DNA of 35,409 bases from Chthoniobacterales bacterium (GTDB lineage Bacteria; Verrucomicrobiota; Verrucomicrobiia; Chthoniobacterales; JACTMZ01). Position numbers and translations under genes: made by a program. Of the stretch, positions 1-8,307 are shown in pieces. The stretch is taken from assembly GCA_021463515.1 (NCBI GenBank), contig JAJTYZ010000031.1:1-35409 (forward strand), in the 5' to 3' direction. Every line of letters starts with the position of its first letter. Position 1 is the stretch's first letter. The notes below the pieces were generated by a model that saw nothing but the letters and a program-made list of their open reading frames with translations, was not told the DNA's origin and ran no database searches.

Positions 1-156
1 CCAACTCGTTTCATGCTCAAACCTACGGCTTTTCCGCGGGGGAGAAAAACGGACAGGAATGTCCGTTCTACGGTTTTTGCGAAATCCTCTTGTGTGTCGC
101 GGAGATGCGGTTAATCTGCCGCACCAGTTTCATTTTTTTTCAACCCCCGATCTTTT
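1..156. other. Region upstream of hppA; no gene seen
   Basis: I see no convincing coding region here. The only structure is a short perfect inverted repeat at 49-66 flanked by A and T runs, listed separately. The hppA promoter should lie here, but no clear -35/-10 pair or Shine-Dalgarno sequence is visible before the ATG at 157. Confidence 0.5.
49..66. repeat. Small perfect inverted repeat upstream of hppA
   Basis: ACGGACA (49-55), a GGAA loop, then TGTCCGT (60-66) form a perfect 7-bp stem. AAAA lies on the left, and TCTACGGTTTTT follows on the right. Read on the minus strand, the stem is followed at once by a T run, as in an intrinsic terminator, but no minus-strand gene is visible that would need one. 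It could equally be a dispersed REP-like palindrome or an hppA leader hairpin. Confidence 0.5.
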
Positions 157-2265
157 ATGGCAAACATATCTCTTGCGTCTAATGGTTTGGTCATCTCTCT
201 CCTCTGCGCTCTCCTCGGACTCGTTTATGCAGGGTGGCTGATACGCTGGATTCTTGCGGCACCTGCGGGTAATGAACGCATGCACGAGATCGCCGGTGCG
301 GTACAACAAGGTGCCAAGGCGTATCTCAATCGTCAGATCATGAGCGTGGGAAGCATCGCTGTTTTTATCGTCGCTCTCGTGTGGGTGGGGCGGGGACTTG
401 AATCCGCTGTCGGCTTTCTTGTGGGTGCGGTCTGCTCGATGGTAGCGGGCTATATCGGCATGTTCATCGCGGTGCGGGCTAATGTGCGCACCACGCAAGG
501 CGCGACCGTTTCCCCAAGTGCTGCTTTACGTGTTGCACTTAATGGAGGTGCTGTCACGGGTCTTCTCGTGGTTGGTCTCGCGCTCCTCTCGGTGGGGCTT
601 GTGTACCTCGGCGTGAGTCATTTTTCCACGGATGCCAATACCACGCATGCCGCTCTTGATGCCCTCGTGGGAACGGCATTGGGGAGCTCTCTCATCTCCG
701 TTTTTGCGAGGCTGGGTGGCGGAATCTACACGAAGGCGGCGGATGTTGGAGCGGACCTTGTGGGAAAAATTGAGAGCAAATTGGATGAGGATGATCCGCG
801 TAATCCGGCGACCATTGCGGACAATGTGGGTGATAATGTGGGTGACTGCGCCGGTATGGCGGCGGATGTTTTTGAAACCTATGCGGTGTCACTTATTGGT
901 GCGGTGCTGATTGGCTCGCTTACGGCCGTGGGCGACGCGGCGCAGGCGGCACTGGTTTATCCCTTTCTCCTCGGGGGTGTTTCTGTCATCGGCACAATCA
1001 TCGCCATCGCCTTAGCCAATGTCACATCGTTCACTCCTCAAAAAACTTTGCAGGTGGCGGTATTGACGACCACAGTTCTTTCCGCCATTGCCTTTTGGCC
1101 TCTCACCCACGCGCTCTTTCCCCAGGGGGTAGATATTCAGGGTAAAGGGATATGCTCTGCGGCGAATGTTTTTTGGGCTTCGATCATTGGCTTGGTGATG
1201 ACCTATGTGGTCTTGCTTATTACCAACTACTACACCTCGACACGCCACTACCCCGTACAAGCGATCGCCCGTGCTTCCGAAACGGGTCATGCCACGAATA
1301 TCATTTCCGGCTTAGCCATCGGACTCCACGCCACCGCGCTGCCTGTGGCCTTCATCGGCATTGCCATCATGCTTTCCTACAACTTTGCCGGACTCTACGG
1401 CATCGCCATTGCCGTCATGGCGATGCTTTCCATGTCCGGTGTTGTCATTGCGCTCGATGCTTTCGGCCCCATCACGGACAACGCTGGTGGCATCGCGGTG
1501 ATGGCGGGACTTGATAAGGATGTTCGCCGTACGACGGATGATCTCGACGCGATTGGCAACACGATGAAGGCTGTAACAAAAGGCTATGCCATCGCTTCTG
1601 CCGGCCTTGCCGCGCTGGTACTTTTCGGTAGCTATGTCGAAGAACTCAAAAACGCTTACGCGGAACTTGGACGTCAATTTAATCTCACCTTTGATCTGCA
1701 AGACCCCTACGTGATTATTGGGCTGTTTATCGGCGGCGGTCTCCCGTTTATTTTTTCGGCATTTAGCCTCGATGCTGTGGGAAAAGCAGCAGGTGCTGTG
1801 GTGAAGGAAGTGCGACGTCAGATCAGCGCAAAACCCGGAATTCTCGAAGGAAACGATAAGCCGGACTATGGGACCTGCGTGGATATTGTCACCAAGGCTG
1901 CGCTGCGTGAAATGATTGTACCGGCTATTCTTCCCGTAGTAGTCGTCATTGCCGTGGCATGGCTTCCGTTTTTCGGACCGAAAGTTCTTGGGGGAATGTT
2001 GGTGGGTACCATCGTCACCGGGCTTTTCATTGGTATTGCCATGACCTCCAGTGGTGGCGCATGGGACAATGCGAAAAAGTTTATCGAGCTTGGCAATTTT
2101 GGCGGCAAAGGCTCTCCCGCGCACGACGCGAGTGTGACGGGTGATACCGTAGGCGATCCTTACAAAGACACTGCGGGACCGGCCATTAATCCGATGATTA
2201 AAGTCGTCAACATCGTCGCCATTTTGATCATCCCTATTTTCATCAAATACTGGGCCGGGGTATAA
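157..2265 (+). CDS. hppA: Membrane-bound proton-translocating pyrophosphatase
   Basis: This integral membrane pump hydrolyses pyrophosphate and moves ions, here probably H+, out of the cytoplasm. The 702 residues match the usual family length and are rich in hydrophobic segments. The pyrophosphate/Mg site is clear: DDPRNP at 212-217 followed by the Asp-rich [13 protein letters not shown] stretch. The second conserved loop, DNAGG plus [10 protein letters not shown], and the C-terminal [15 protein letters not shown] motif are also intact. Lys471 and Thr474 in GNTMKAVT fit the K..T signature known from K+-independent H+-PPases; K+-dependent enzymes have Ala and usually Gly there. The start ATG at 157 opens directly into the first membrane helix. 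The gene stands alone, with tRNA-Pro facing it downstream. Confidence 0.95.
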   Translation: MANISLASNGLVISLLCALLGLVYAGWLIRWILAAPAGNERMHEIAGAVQQGAKAYLNRQIMSVGSIAVFIVALVWVGRGLESAVGFLVGAVCSMVAGYIGMFIAVRANVRTTQGATVSPSAALRVALNGGAVTGLLVVGLALLSVGLVYLGVSHFSTDANTTHAALDALVGTALGSSLISVFARLGGGIYTKAADVGADLVGKIESKLDEDDPRNPATIADNVGDNVGDCAGMAADVFETYAVSLIGAVLIGSLTAVGDAAQAALVYPFLLGGVSVIGTIIAIALANVTSFTPQKTLQVAVLTTTVLSAIAFWPLTHALFPQGVDIQGKGICSAANVFWASIIGLVMTYVVLLITNYYTSTRHYPVQAIARASETGHATNIISGLAIGLHATALPVAFIGIAIMLSYNFAGLYGIAIAVMAMLSMSGVVIALDAFGPITDNAGGIAVMAGLDKDVRRTTDDLDAIGNTMKAVTKGYAIASAGLAALVLFGSYVEELKNAYAELGRQFNLTFDLQDPYVIIGLFIGGGLPFIFSAFSLDAVGKAAGAVVKEVRRQISAKPGILEGNDKPDYGTCVDIVTKAALREMIVPAILPVVVVIAVAWLPFFGPKVLGGMLVGTIVTGLFIGIAMTSSGGAWDNAKKFIELGNFGGKGSPAHDASVTGDTVGDPYKDTAGPAINPMIKVVNIVAILIIPIFIKYWAGV

Positions 2266-2282
2266 ACCGGCGGAGCGAGGAT

Positions 2283-2289
2283 AAAAAAA
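2283..2289 (-). terminator. T run directly after tRNA-Pro
   Basis: On the minus strand, the tRNA discriminator base A is followed at once by seven T residues. The tRNA acceptor and T arms could act as the upstream hairpin, so this may end transcription. It is a minimal terminator without its own stem. Confidence 0.4.
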
Positions 2290-2363
2290 TCGGGCTGCCG
2301 GGATTTGAACCCGGGACCTCTTGAACCCCATTCAAGCGCTCTACCAAGCTGAGCCACAGCCCG
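2290..2363 (-). tRNA. tRNA-Pro (anticodon GGG)
   Basis: The reverse complement folds as a full cloverleaf. The acceptor stem CGGGCTG pairs with CAGCCCG, and the D arm begins GGCTCAGCTTGGTAGAGC. The anticodon stem CTTGA/TCAAG holds the loop ATGGGGT, so position 33 is T and the anticodon is GGG. The T arm is CCGGG-TTCAAAT-CCCGG. The discriminator base is A. CCA is not encoded and would have to be added by the CCA-adding enzyme. Starting with CGGG is typical of bacterial tRNA-Pro. Confidence 0.96.
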
Positions 2364-2459
2364 TAAAAAGTAGCAACGTAGCATGAAAACGGCTCGCGTC
2401 CCGCAAAAATTTACGTCCGATGCTGGACAATGGCACCCGTCCGTGAAGTGATAGTTGTC

Positions 2460-3839
2460 ATGCACAAGTTCACCAGCATTGCCATCGCCGTGTTGTACGC
2501 TCTTGTTGCGCTCATCGGCTGCAAACCCGCGCCCCAACCGCCGCCGCCCACGCCCGCGTCTCCGCCCACACCGACATTAACCCCAATTCCCACGCCGACG
2601 CCGACGCCATTTGTGAAGCGGAAGCCGATGGATACCGGGATGCTTTTCAACGGGCTTCAATACAGGTGGTCCGTAAAAGCATCGTCCGGCGACACCGCCA
2701 CGCACGATCGCGTGAAAGATGATTCCTACCGCGTTGATCTCACCCTCAACATTCGCGTGCCCCGGGCCGCAAAAACTTTAGAAGAGCTTAAAGCAGCAAA
2801 TGCGCAACTTGCCGAAGCATTGCCGACCCTTCCCACGTTGCTCGAGGGCGCCAATGTTTCATCGGATTATGACTCGCTTTACAAACGCAAAATGGAGTGG
2901 CTCCAAGAACGTCTTGAGCGCCTGGATCAAATTCTTTCGCGCCACAATTACTACGATTGCGATACCATTCTCGAGCTGCGTTACCCCGAAACCGGTGCCC
3001 GTGCTCTGCTTTTGCAGGGCGATATGGATGTGAATGTGGATGGCTCGGATGGTGATCGTAATGTGGTGGTGGATGGCTCAGGACAATTTTTTCAACCTCA
3101 AACAAGTTATCGCTGGGCGAAAATGACAAAGCGTCCCAATCCTTTCATCGTTAAATTTCAGGATAAAATTGACAAAGCCACGCAGGAGCTGGCGCAGCCC
3201 GATGTCTCCGAAGTTCAACGCACCGAATTGCGCTCGCAAATCGCGGAGTGGAAACACCAAATTGCCGATCTTAAAAGTGCGAGTTTTCTCATTTCCAAAA
3301 CCGACCCCTTTATCGTTCTCCCATCCTTTATGCTCCGCTCCGGCGCGGCATCCATCGGAGATTATGCCGTCGTCATTCACGAAGATAAAATTTACCCCGC
3401 CATCGTCGGCGACGCGGGGCCGTCCTACAAAATGGGAGAAGCATCGTTGCGGCTGTGCCATGAAATCAAAAACACCGGAACCGCACTCGCTCGCCCTGTG
3501 AGTGATTTGAGCGTTACGTATCTTGTGTTTCCCGGCTCCGCAGACACAAAGCGTTCACAGCCGAATTTGGATCGTTGGTACGAACGGTGTTCGGCGTTGT
3601 TGGCGGGGCTTGGAATGACAAATAATATCGCGCTTCATCGCTGGGAAAATCTCGTTCCGCCATGGCCGACTCCAACGCCGACTCCAACGCCCACGCCAAC
3701 GCCTGCACCAACATCCACACCCATCGCTTCTCCTACGCCGACGCCTGAAGAAACGCCTTTCGTGGATGTCGGGGGAAGTCCTGCCCTAACGCCGCGCTCC
3801 ACTCCCACCGCCGATAGCCAGCCATCACCGCTCCCTTAA
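2460..3839 (+). CDS. Lipoprotein with GH75 (chitosanase-like) domain
   Basis: I read this as a 459-residue exported lipoprotein. The start at 2460 gives a clean lipoprotein signal, MHKFTSIAIAVLYALVALIGC, with lipobox Cys21; an in-frame ATG at 2430 would bury it. A Pro/Thr linker follows at about 23-45. The central region resembles bacterial GH75 proteins. It has DMDVNVDGSDGDRN at 188-201, an insert rich in charged residues at about 227-280 that may be a coiled coil, and GDAGPSYKMGEAS with Asp318 and Glu327. The nine-residue spacing matches the catalytic Asp/Glu pair reported for fungal GH75 chitosanase. The last 60 residues are another Pro/Thr tail, perhaps wall-spanning. Chitosanases cut glucosamine polymers, but the substrate here is inferred. 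The stop overlaps the convergent cysteine synthase stop. Confidence 0.75.
   Translation: MHKFTSIAIAVLYALVALIGCKPAPQPPPPTPASPPTPTLTPIPTPTPTPFVKRKPMDTGMLFNGLQYRWSVKASSGDTATHDRVKDDSYRVDLTLNIRVPRAAKTLEELKAANAQLAEALPTLPTLLEGANVSSDYDSLYKRKMEWLQERLERLDQILSRHNYYDCDTILELRYPETGARALLLQGDMDVNVDGSDGDRNVVVDGSGQFFQPQTSYRWAKMTKRPNPFIVKFQDKIDKATQELAQPDVSEVQRTELRSQIAEWKHQIADLKSASFLISKTDPFIVLPSFMLRSGAASIGDYAVVIHEDKIYPAIVGDAGPSYKMGEASLRLCHEIKNTGTALARPVSDLSVTYLVFPGSADTKRSQPNLDRWYERCSALLAGLGMTNNIALHRWENLVPPWPTPTPTPTPTPTPAPTSTPIASPTPTPEETPFVDVGGSPALTPRSTPTADSQPSPLP
3666..3701 (+). repeat. 12-bp tandem repeat encoding Thr-Pro linker
   Basis: Three units of a 12-bp repeat (consensus CCGACTCCAACG; the third unit varies) encode Pro-Thr dipeptides in the C-terminal tail of the lipoprotein. 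Such runs can change length by slippage. A shorter ACGCCG run encodes the N-terminal linker near 2593-2610. Confidence 0.75.
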
Positions 3840-4840
3840 AAAATCGAATCGAGCGGCAATGCGTCATTTAATCCTTGCTCGACCAGCCATGAGCGATTGA
3901 AAAGGCGTGATTGATATTTGGCACCGGAGTCGCAAAGGATCGTTACAATTGTTTGTCCGGGGCCCCCTTCGCGTGCCGCCCGAACGGCGCCGGCGATATT
4001 AATGCCCGAGGACAATCCGAGAAAAAGGCCTTCATCACGCAGCAAATGATAAAGAATCGTTACGGCTTCTTGATCGGGAATTCGCCATGCTTGATTCACC
4101 TCGATGCCGTCGAGGTTTTTCGTCACACGAGACTGTCCGATTCCTTCTGCCACCGAATCGCCATCCTTTGTGTCGGTGTTTCCGTGGGTGAACCATGACC
4201 ACATGGCGGCACCATAAGGGTCTGCGCAACCAATGGAAATTTTGGGATTTTTTTCTTTGAGAAATAATGCCGTGCCCGCGAGTGTTCCGCCCGTGCCAAC
4301 AGCCGAAATAAACGCATTTATCTCCCCGGAAGTTTGCTCCCAAATTTCTGGCCCTGTTGTGTGGTAATGCGCCTGACGATTGGACGTGTTGTCAAATTGA
4401 TTCGCCCAAAACCAAGCGTTGTCTTCAGCGAGGCGACATGCAATATGATTGTAATTTTCGGGGCTAGAATACGGTTTCTCGGGAACTGTGTGAACATCCG
4501 CACCCAATGTTCGTAAAAGCTGAATTTTTTCTGCGGACTGCGTTTCAGGAATTACAATCACCACAGGATGCCCCTTGGCTGCGCCAATTACCGTGAGGCC
4601 AATTCCCGTATTCCCCGCTGTTCCTTCCACGATGGTACCCCCCAGCGGAAGTACTCCCGATTTTTCAGCGTCTTCAATAATCCCGAGAGCCGCTCGATCT
4701 TTCACGGAACCACCGGGGTTCATGAACTCCGCCTTCGCTAAAATCTCGCAGCCCGTTCGCTCGGAAAGCGCGTGGAGGCGAACCAAAGGCGTTCGCCCCA
4801 CATACCGCTCTATACCGGAATAACGTGATGACTTTTTCAT
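3836..4840 (-). CDS. cysK: Cysteine synthase (O-acetylserine sulfhydrylase family)
   Basis: This is a PLP-dependent fold-type II enzyme of 334 residues, expected to make cysteine from O-acetylserine and sulfide in the cytoplasm. The Schiff-base lysine is Lys47 in NPGGSVKDR. The substrate loop is GTAGNTG at 73-79, where many OASS enzymes have TSGNTG. The phosphate-binding loop is GTGGT at 182-186, and the late SSGIN motif is present. Its ATG overlaps the stop of the upstream sulfurtransferase by four bases (ATGA), so the two should be co-translated. It ends tail to tail with the GH75 lipoprotein gene, the two stop codons overlapping. Related enzymes include cystathionine beta-synthase-like and O-phosphoserine-using forms, so the acyl substrate is inferred. 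Confidence 0.88.
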   Translation of the reverse strand: MKKSSRYSGIERYVGRTPLVRLHALSERTGCEILAKAEFMNPGGSVKDRAALGIIEDAEKSGVLPLGGTIVEGTAGNTGIGLTVIGAAKGHPVVIVIPETQSAEKIQLLRTLGADVHTVPEKPYSSPENYNHIACRLAEDNAWFWANQFDNTSNRQAHYHTTGPEIWEQTSGEINAFISAVGTGGTLAGTALFLKEKNPKISIGCADPYGAAMWSWFTHGNTDTKDGDSVAEGIGQSRVTKNLDGIEVNQAWRIPDQEAVTILYHLLRDEGLFLGLSSGINIAGAVRAAREGGPGQTIVTILCDSGAKYQSRLFNRSWLVEQGLNDALPLDSIF

Positions 4841-5691
4841 GGACGCTCGATCGGTACGCCCACGGAGTTACCCCATTCTGTCCATGACCCATCGTAATTC
4901 CTCACTTTCGGCAACCCGAGTAGATAGTGTAGCACAAACCACGTGTGGCTCGAACGCTCCCCAATGCGACAATAAACCACCGTTTCTTCGCTCGGATCTA
5001 AACCTGTCTCCTCAAAATAAAGCGTGCGTAATTCATCCGCCGATTTGAATGTTCCATCATCATTGGTCGCCTTTTTCCACGGCACGCTTTTCGCTCCGGG
5101 AATGTGACCACCCCGCAACACACCCTCTTGCGGATAATCCGCCATGTGTGTCACCGCACCGCTAAACTCACCCGGCGAGCGAACATCCACCAACGGACGT
5201 TTCGCTTCGCTCTGACGTAACGCGTCCTTACGAAAAGCGCGAATTTCTGCATCCTTACGCTTTGGTGGAATAGGATAGTTTGCCTTTGCCACCGCAGGAA
5301 CATCCTTCGTTAGCTCACGCCCTTCCGCGACCCATTTTGCGCGTCCGCCATTGAGCAATTTCACATTGTCATGCCCAAAAAGTCGAAACACCCACAGCGC
5401 ATAAGCCGCCCACCAATTCGCCTTGTCTCCATAAAAAATCACCGTTGTCTCCGGCGTGATTCCGTTCTTCTCTGCCAACGTGGCAAACGCCTCGGGTGAT
5501 ATGTAATCACGACGTACTTGGTCGTTGAGGTCTGTGGTCCAATCAATGTGCACGGCATTGCGAATATGCCCCGTTCCATAAACGTCCAATTCTTCATTGC
5601 TCTCAACAATTCGAATGTTGGGATCGTCTAAATGTTCAGCCAGCCAGGCGGTTTCCACCAAGCTCTCAGGATGTGTGTAATTGTTATTCAT
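4837..5691 (-). CDS. sseA: Two-domain rhodanese sulfurtransferase (thiosulfate or 3-mercaptopyruvate)
   Basis: This 284-residue protein has two rhodanese domains. The N-terminal one (about 10-130) is the inactive structural copy. The C-terminal one (about 160-282) carries the active-site loop CRIGERS with Cys241, which would hold the persulfide. [11 protein letters not shown] resembles the thiosulfate sulfurtransferases of the CysA/SseA group; the classical mercaptopyruvate loop is CG[S/T]GVT, so thiosulfate may be the better donor. The enzyme would pass sulfane sulfur to a thiol acceptor. Coupling to cysteine synthase by a four-base overlap suggests a role in supplying or recycling sulfur for cysteine. 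The promoter region contains a perfect palindrome. The ATG at 5691 has no Shine-Dalgarno sequence. Confidence 0.88.
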   Translation of the reverse strand: MNNNYTHPESLVETAWLAEHLDDPNIRIVESNEELDVYGTGHIRNAVHIDWTTDLNDQVRRDYISPEAFATLAEKNGITPETTVIFYGDKANWWAAYALWVFRLFGHDNVKLLNGGRAKWVAEGRELTKDVPAVAKANYPIPPKRKDAEIRAFRKDALRQSEAKRPLVDVRSPGEFSGAVTHMADYPQEGVLRGGHIPGAKSVPWKKATNDDGTFKSADELRTLYFEETGLDPSEETVVYCRIGERSSHTWFVLHYLLGLPKVRNYDGSWTEWGNSVGVPIERP

Positions 5692-5716
5692 AAAATACTT
5701 GTCTTATTGAAACTCT

Positions 5717-5746
5717 TATAAAATGTCGTTATACGACACGCGTCAA
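5717..5746 (-). promoter_or_regulatory. Promoter with internal palindromic operator for sseA-cysK
   Basis: On the minus strand, TTGACG (5746-5741) and TTTATA (5722-5717) form a -35/-10 pair with an 18-bp spacer, about 25 bp upstream of the sulfurtransferase ATG. The spacer contains the perfect dyad TGTCGT-ATA-ACGACA (5724-5738). A dyad between -35 and -10 is a typical repressor site. The regulator is unknown; one responding to sulfur or cysteine would make sense from the genes controlled. Confidence 0.55.
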
Positions 5747-5908
5747 GAAGCAAATTTACCATATTCCGTCATGTCGGTTCTAACGATGCCTTTTCCTTGG
5801 CGAAACGGATAAAAATCGTCTTCTCGAAACATACCTTCAAGTGTTTTAGTCGTACTATTTGGAAAATAATTTCAAAATATTAAAGCGAAGCATGGCAATG
5901 TGAAAGAG

Positions 5909-6994
5909 CTATATTCCCAGCGTATTGGCGTGCCATGCACCATCACCCGGGCGGCAGATAAGGGGGATGGTTTGGTGACCGGTGCGGGCGTGATAATGGC
6001 GAGAAATTTCGGCGCCGATTTGCAGGGCGTATTCTCGCTCGGTGAGTGCGACAATGGCTCCGCCAAAGCCACCACCGGTCAGCCTTGCACCCCACACGCC
6101 CGGGATGGCGGTGGCGATTTTTACGAGGAGATCAAGCTCTGGCGTGCTGTTTTCAAAGTTGATGCGTGAGCTGGCGTGGGAGGATGTCATGAGTTTTCCC
6201 AACGTTGCGGGGTCTCCGGCTTGCAAGGCTTCACGCGCCTGAAAAACGCGGTCATTTTCGCCGATAATGTGAGCAGCGCGCCTGTGGATGAGGTCAGGGA
6301 GTTCCATGCGGGAGAGGTCGGCAAAGGTGGCGTCGCGAAGAGCGGGAATGCCAAGGCGACGTGCGGCTTCAAAACAGCTATCGCGTCGTTCATTGTACTC
6401 GCCACCCGTGAGGGCGTGTTTGACCTCGGAGTTCACGATGACGAGGGCGGCACTTTCAGGAAAAGGTAGGGTGCCGATAGCTTCGGTGCGGCAATCGAGA
6501 AAAACGGCGTGCTCTGCTTCGCCAAATAATGAGGTTGCTTGATCGAGGAGGCCGCAATTGACGCCGACAAATTCGTTTTCTGCGCGGCGGCACAGTTTGG
6601 CTAAGTCCATGGGAGTCGAGGAAAATCCTGTCAATTTCATCAACAGTGCCCCCGTCGCCACTTCGAGTGCGGCGGAGCTGGAAAGGCCGGCACCCACGGG
6701 CAGCGTGGAAGAAAAGTCGGCTTCAAATCCCGGAATTTTAACCCCTGCTTCGAGAAACATTTTCACGACGCCCAAGGGATAATCGGACCATTCGCCGGAA
6801 GGTTGGAGACTTGGAAGATTGGCGGTTGCTTCGCCGGTTTTTTCGCTACGCAGAATAATCTTTTGGTCATCTCGCATTGCTCCGTGAGCCGTCGTGCCGA
6901 GATCGAGTGCGGCAGAAAGTACAACACCTTCGTTATAATCCGTGTGGTTTCCGAGAATTTCTACCCGACCTGGTGCAAAGGCGCGTAAAGTCAT
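5909..6994 (-). CDS. galK: Galactokinase
   Basis: This GHMP-family kinase would phosphorylate galactose to galactose 1-phosphate with ATP, the first committed step of the Leloir pathway. The N-terminal signature PGRVEILGNHTDYNEG is the galactokinase motif; most enzymes have GEHTDY, so Asn replaces the usual Glu. The ATP loop is LPVGAGLSSSAALE, and the C-terminal GHMP motif is RLTGGGFGG. I chose the ATG at 6994, giving 361 residues, because homology begins directly after it and an extended -10 lies six bases upstream. An in-frame TTG at 7045 (378 residues) and an ATG at 7012 are alternatives. It is divergent from the NahK-like gene. The Asn change could affect sugar specificity, so a related sugar such as N-acetylgalactosamine cannot be excluded. 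Confidence 0.9.
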   Translation of the reverse strand: MTLRAFAPGRVEILGNHTDYNEGVVLSAALDLGTTAHGAMRDDQKIILRSEKTGEATANLPSLQPSGEWSDYPLGVVKMFLEAGVKIPGFEADFSSTLPVGAGLSSSAALEVATGALLMKLTGFSSTPMDLAKLCRRAENEFVGVNCGLLDQATSLFGEAEHAVFLDCRTEAIGTLPFPESAALVIVNSEVKHALTGGEYNERRDSCFEAARRLGIPALRDATFADLSRMELPDLIHRRAAHIIGENDRVFQAREALQAGDPATLGKLMTSSHASSRINFENSTPELDLLVKIATAIPGVWGARLTGGGFGGAIVALTEREYALQIGAEISRHYHARTGHQTIPLICRPGDGAWHANTLGI

Positions 6995-7000
6995 CTCTAC

Positions 7001-7009
7001 CGTATAACA
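7001..7009 (-). promoter_or_regulatory. Extended -10 element just upstream of galK
   Basis: The minus strand reads TGTTATACG, an extended -10 of the TGnTATA type, six bases before the ATG at 6994. A transcript starting there would begin at or next to the start codon. A weak TTACCA lies 16 bases upstream of the TTATAC reading of the hexamer. Confidence 0.4.
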
Positions 7010-7110
7010 CATTTTCGCTGCGGTGGTAAGAAAGGGGAATTGCAAAGAGGCTGAAAAAAGCTTTTACTGCTAGGTTCATTCCGTCTGCGGGTCGGGCGCG
7101 GGTGAACGTC

Positions 7111-8223
7111 ATGAATACCACGCATTACCACGCCATTTTTGAGGAATTTCAAATTCCCGGCTCCTATCTCGATAGCCGCCCCTACGGCTCGGGTCATATC
7201 AACGACACCTACGTCGTGAGTTTCAGTCAAGCCGGCACACGTGTTCGCTACATCATGCAACGCATCAATCATCTGGTTTTTCGGAACCCGAAGGCGGTGA
7301 TGGAAAATATTCTTCGTGTGACCGAGGAATTGCATCGTCGTTTGGAAGAGGACCAAGTTCCCGACACATCGCGTCGTGCGTTGCGGATAATTCCCTCACG
7401 GGAAGGAGCACCTTTCGCCAATGACAAGGAAGGAAACTTTTGGCGGTGTTATGCTTTTATTGAGGGCGCGAAGACTTACGACATTATTCAGAATGCGACT
7501 CAGGCTTATGAGGCGGCGCGGGCGTTTGGAGAGTTTCAAGGAATGGTTTCCGCGCTTCCTGGAGCGCGATTGCACGAAACGATTCCGAATTTTCACAACA
7601 CGCGTTCACGTTTTGATGTGCTGCAATCTGCGGTGGAGGCGAACTCGCATGGGCGGCTGAAGGATGTTGGCGCGGAATGGGATTTTATTCGCGCTCATGA
7701 ATCGCTGGTGGATGTGTTGATTGATCTTCAAGCGCAGGGAAATATTCCCGAGCGCATTACGCACAATGACACAAAGCTCAACAATGTGATGATTGATGAC
7801 ACCACGGAAACCGGAATTTGCGTGATTGATCTCGATACCGTGATGCCGGGTTTGGCTCTCTATGACTTTGGCGACATGGTGCGCACAGCGACGAGTCCGG
7901 CTTTGGAAGATGAAAAGGATTTGTCGAAGGTGCGCATGCAAATGCCGATGTTTGAAGCGTTGGTTCGCGGGTATTTGAGCGGAGCCAAGGGATTTCTCAC
8001 TGAAGCAGAAATTTCGCATCTCGCCTTTTCGGGAAAGCTCATCACCTTAGAAATTGGAATTCGATTTTTGGCGGATTTTTTATCGGGCGACACGTATTTC
8101 AAAATTAAGCGACCGGAGCATAATTTAGATCGCTGCCGAACACAGCTGGCCTTGGTGCGGAGCATTGAGGAGCAAGAAGCGGCGATGAACGCGTTCGTTG
8201 AGCAGGAGGTTGCTAAAAAATAA
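7111..8223 (+). CDS. nahK: N-acetylhexosamine 1-kinase-like sugar kinase (APH fold)
   Basis: This 370-residue protein has the aminoglycoside phosphotransferase/choline kinase fold and closely resembles NahK. NahK phosphorylates GlcNAc or GalNAc at the anomeric carbon and feeds UDP-sugar synthesis. The opening PYGSGHINDTY and RYIMQRINHLVF are characteristic. The catalytic loop is HNDTKLNN with Asp220, and the metal-binding segment is IDLDT with Asp240 and Asp242. I chose the ATG at 7111; a GTG three codons earlier is possible. There is no clear Shine-Dalgarno sequence. It is divergent from galK, so one control region probably serves galactose and amino-sugar phosphorylation. The Gfo/Idh gene follows 84 bases downstream. 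Substrate preference cannot be read from the sequence. Confidence 0.8.
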   Translation: MNTTHYHAIFEEFQIPGSYLDSRPYGSGHINDTYVVSFSQAGTRVRYIMQRINHLVFRNPKAVMENILRVTEELHRRLEEDQVPDTSRRALRIIPSREGAPFANDKEGNFWRCYAFIEGAKTYDIIQNATQAYEAARAFGEFQGMVSALPGARLHETIPNFHNTRSRFDVLQSAVEANSHGRLKDVGAEWDFIRAHESLVDVLIDLQAQGNIPERITHNDTKLNNVMIDDTTETGICVIDLDTVMPGLALYDFGDMVRTATSPALEDEKDLSKVRMQMPMFEALVRGYLSGAKGFLTEAEISHLAFSGKLITLEIGIRFLADFLSGDTYFKIKRPEHNLDRCRTQLALVRSIEEQEAAMNAFVEQEVAKK

Positions 8224-8307
8224 CCTTTTCTCGCGCCGGAAAATTAAAAGTGCTACTATCCGCGCCTTTGGGTAAAAGGCTATCCTTTCACAAACTTCAT
8301 TCGATTC

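Noticed and set aside
1312-2331. Long open frame antisense to hppA (339 codons)
   Set aside because: It lies wholly opposite hppA and the tRNA, its protein has no recognisable domain, and the hppA frame has every family motif.
3666-3701. Tandem repeats considered as a CRISPR-like array
   Set aside because: They have a 12-bp period with no spacers and encode a Thr-Pro linker inside a gene.
5747-5908. Possible small gene between sseA and galK
   Set aside because: The only frames are under about 20 codons, with no start context or conserved-looking product.
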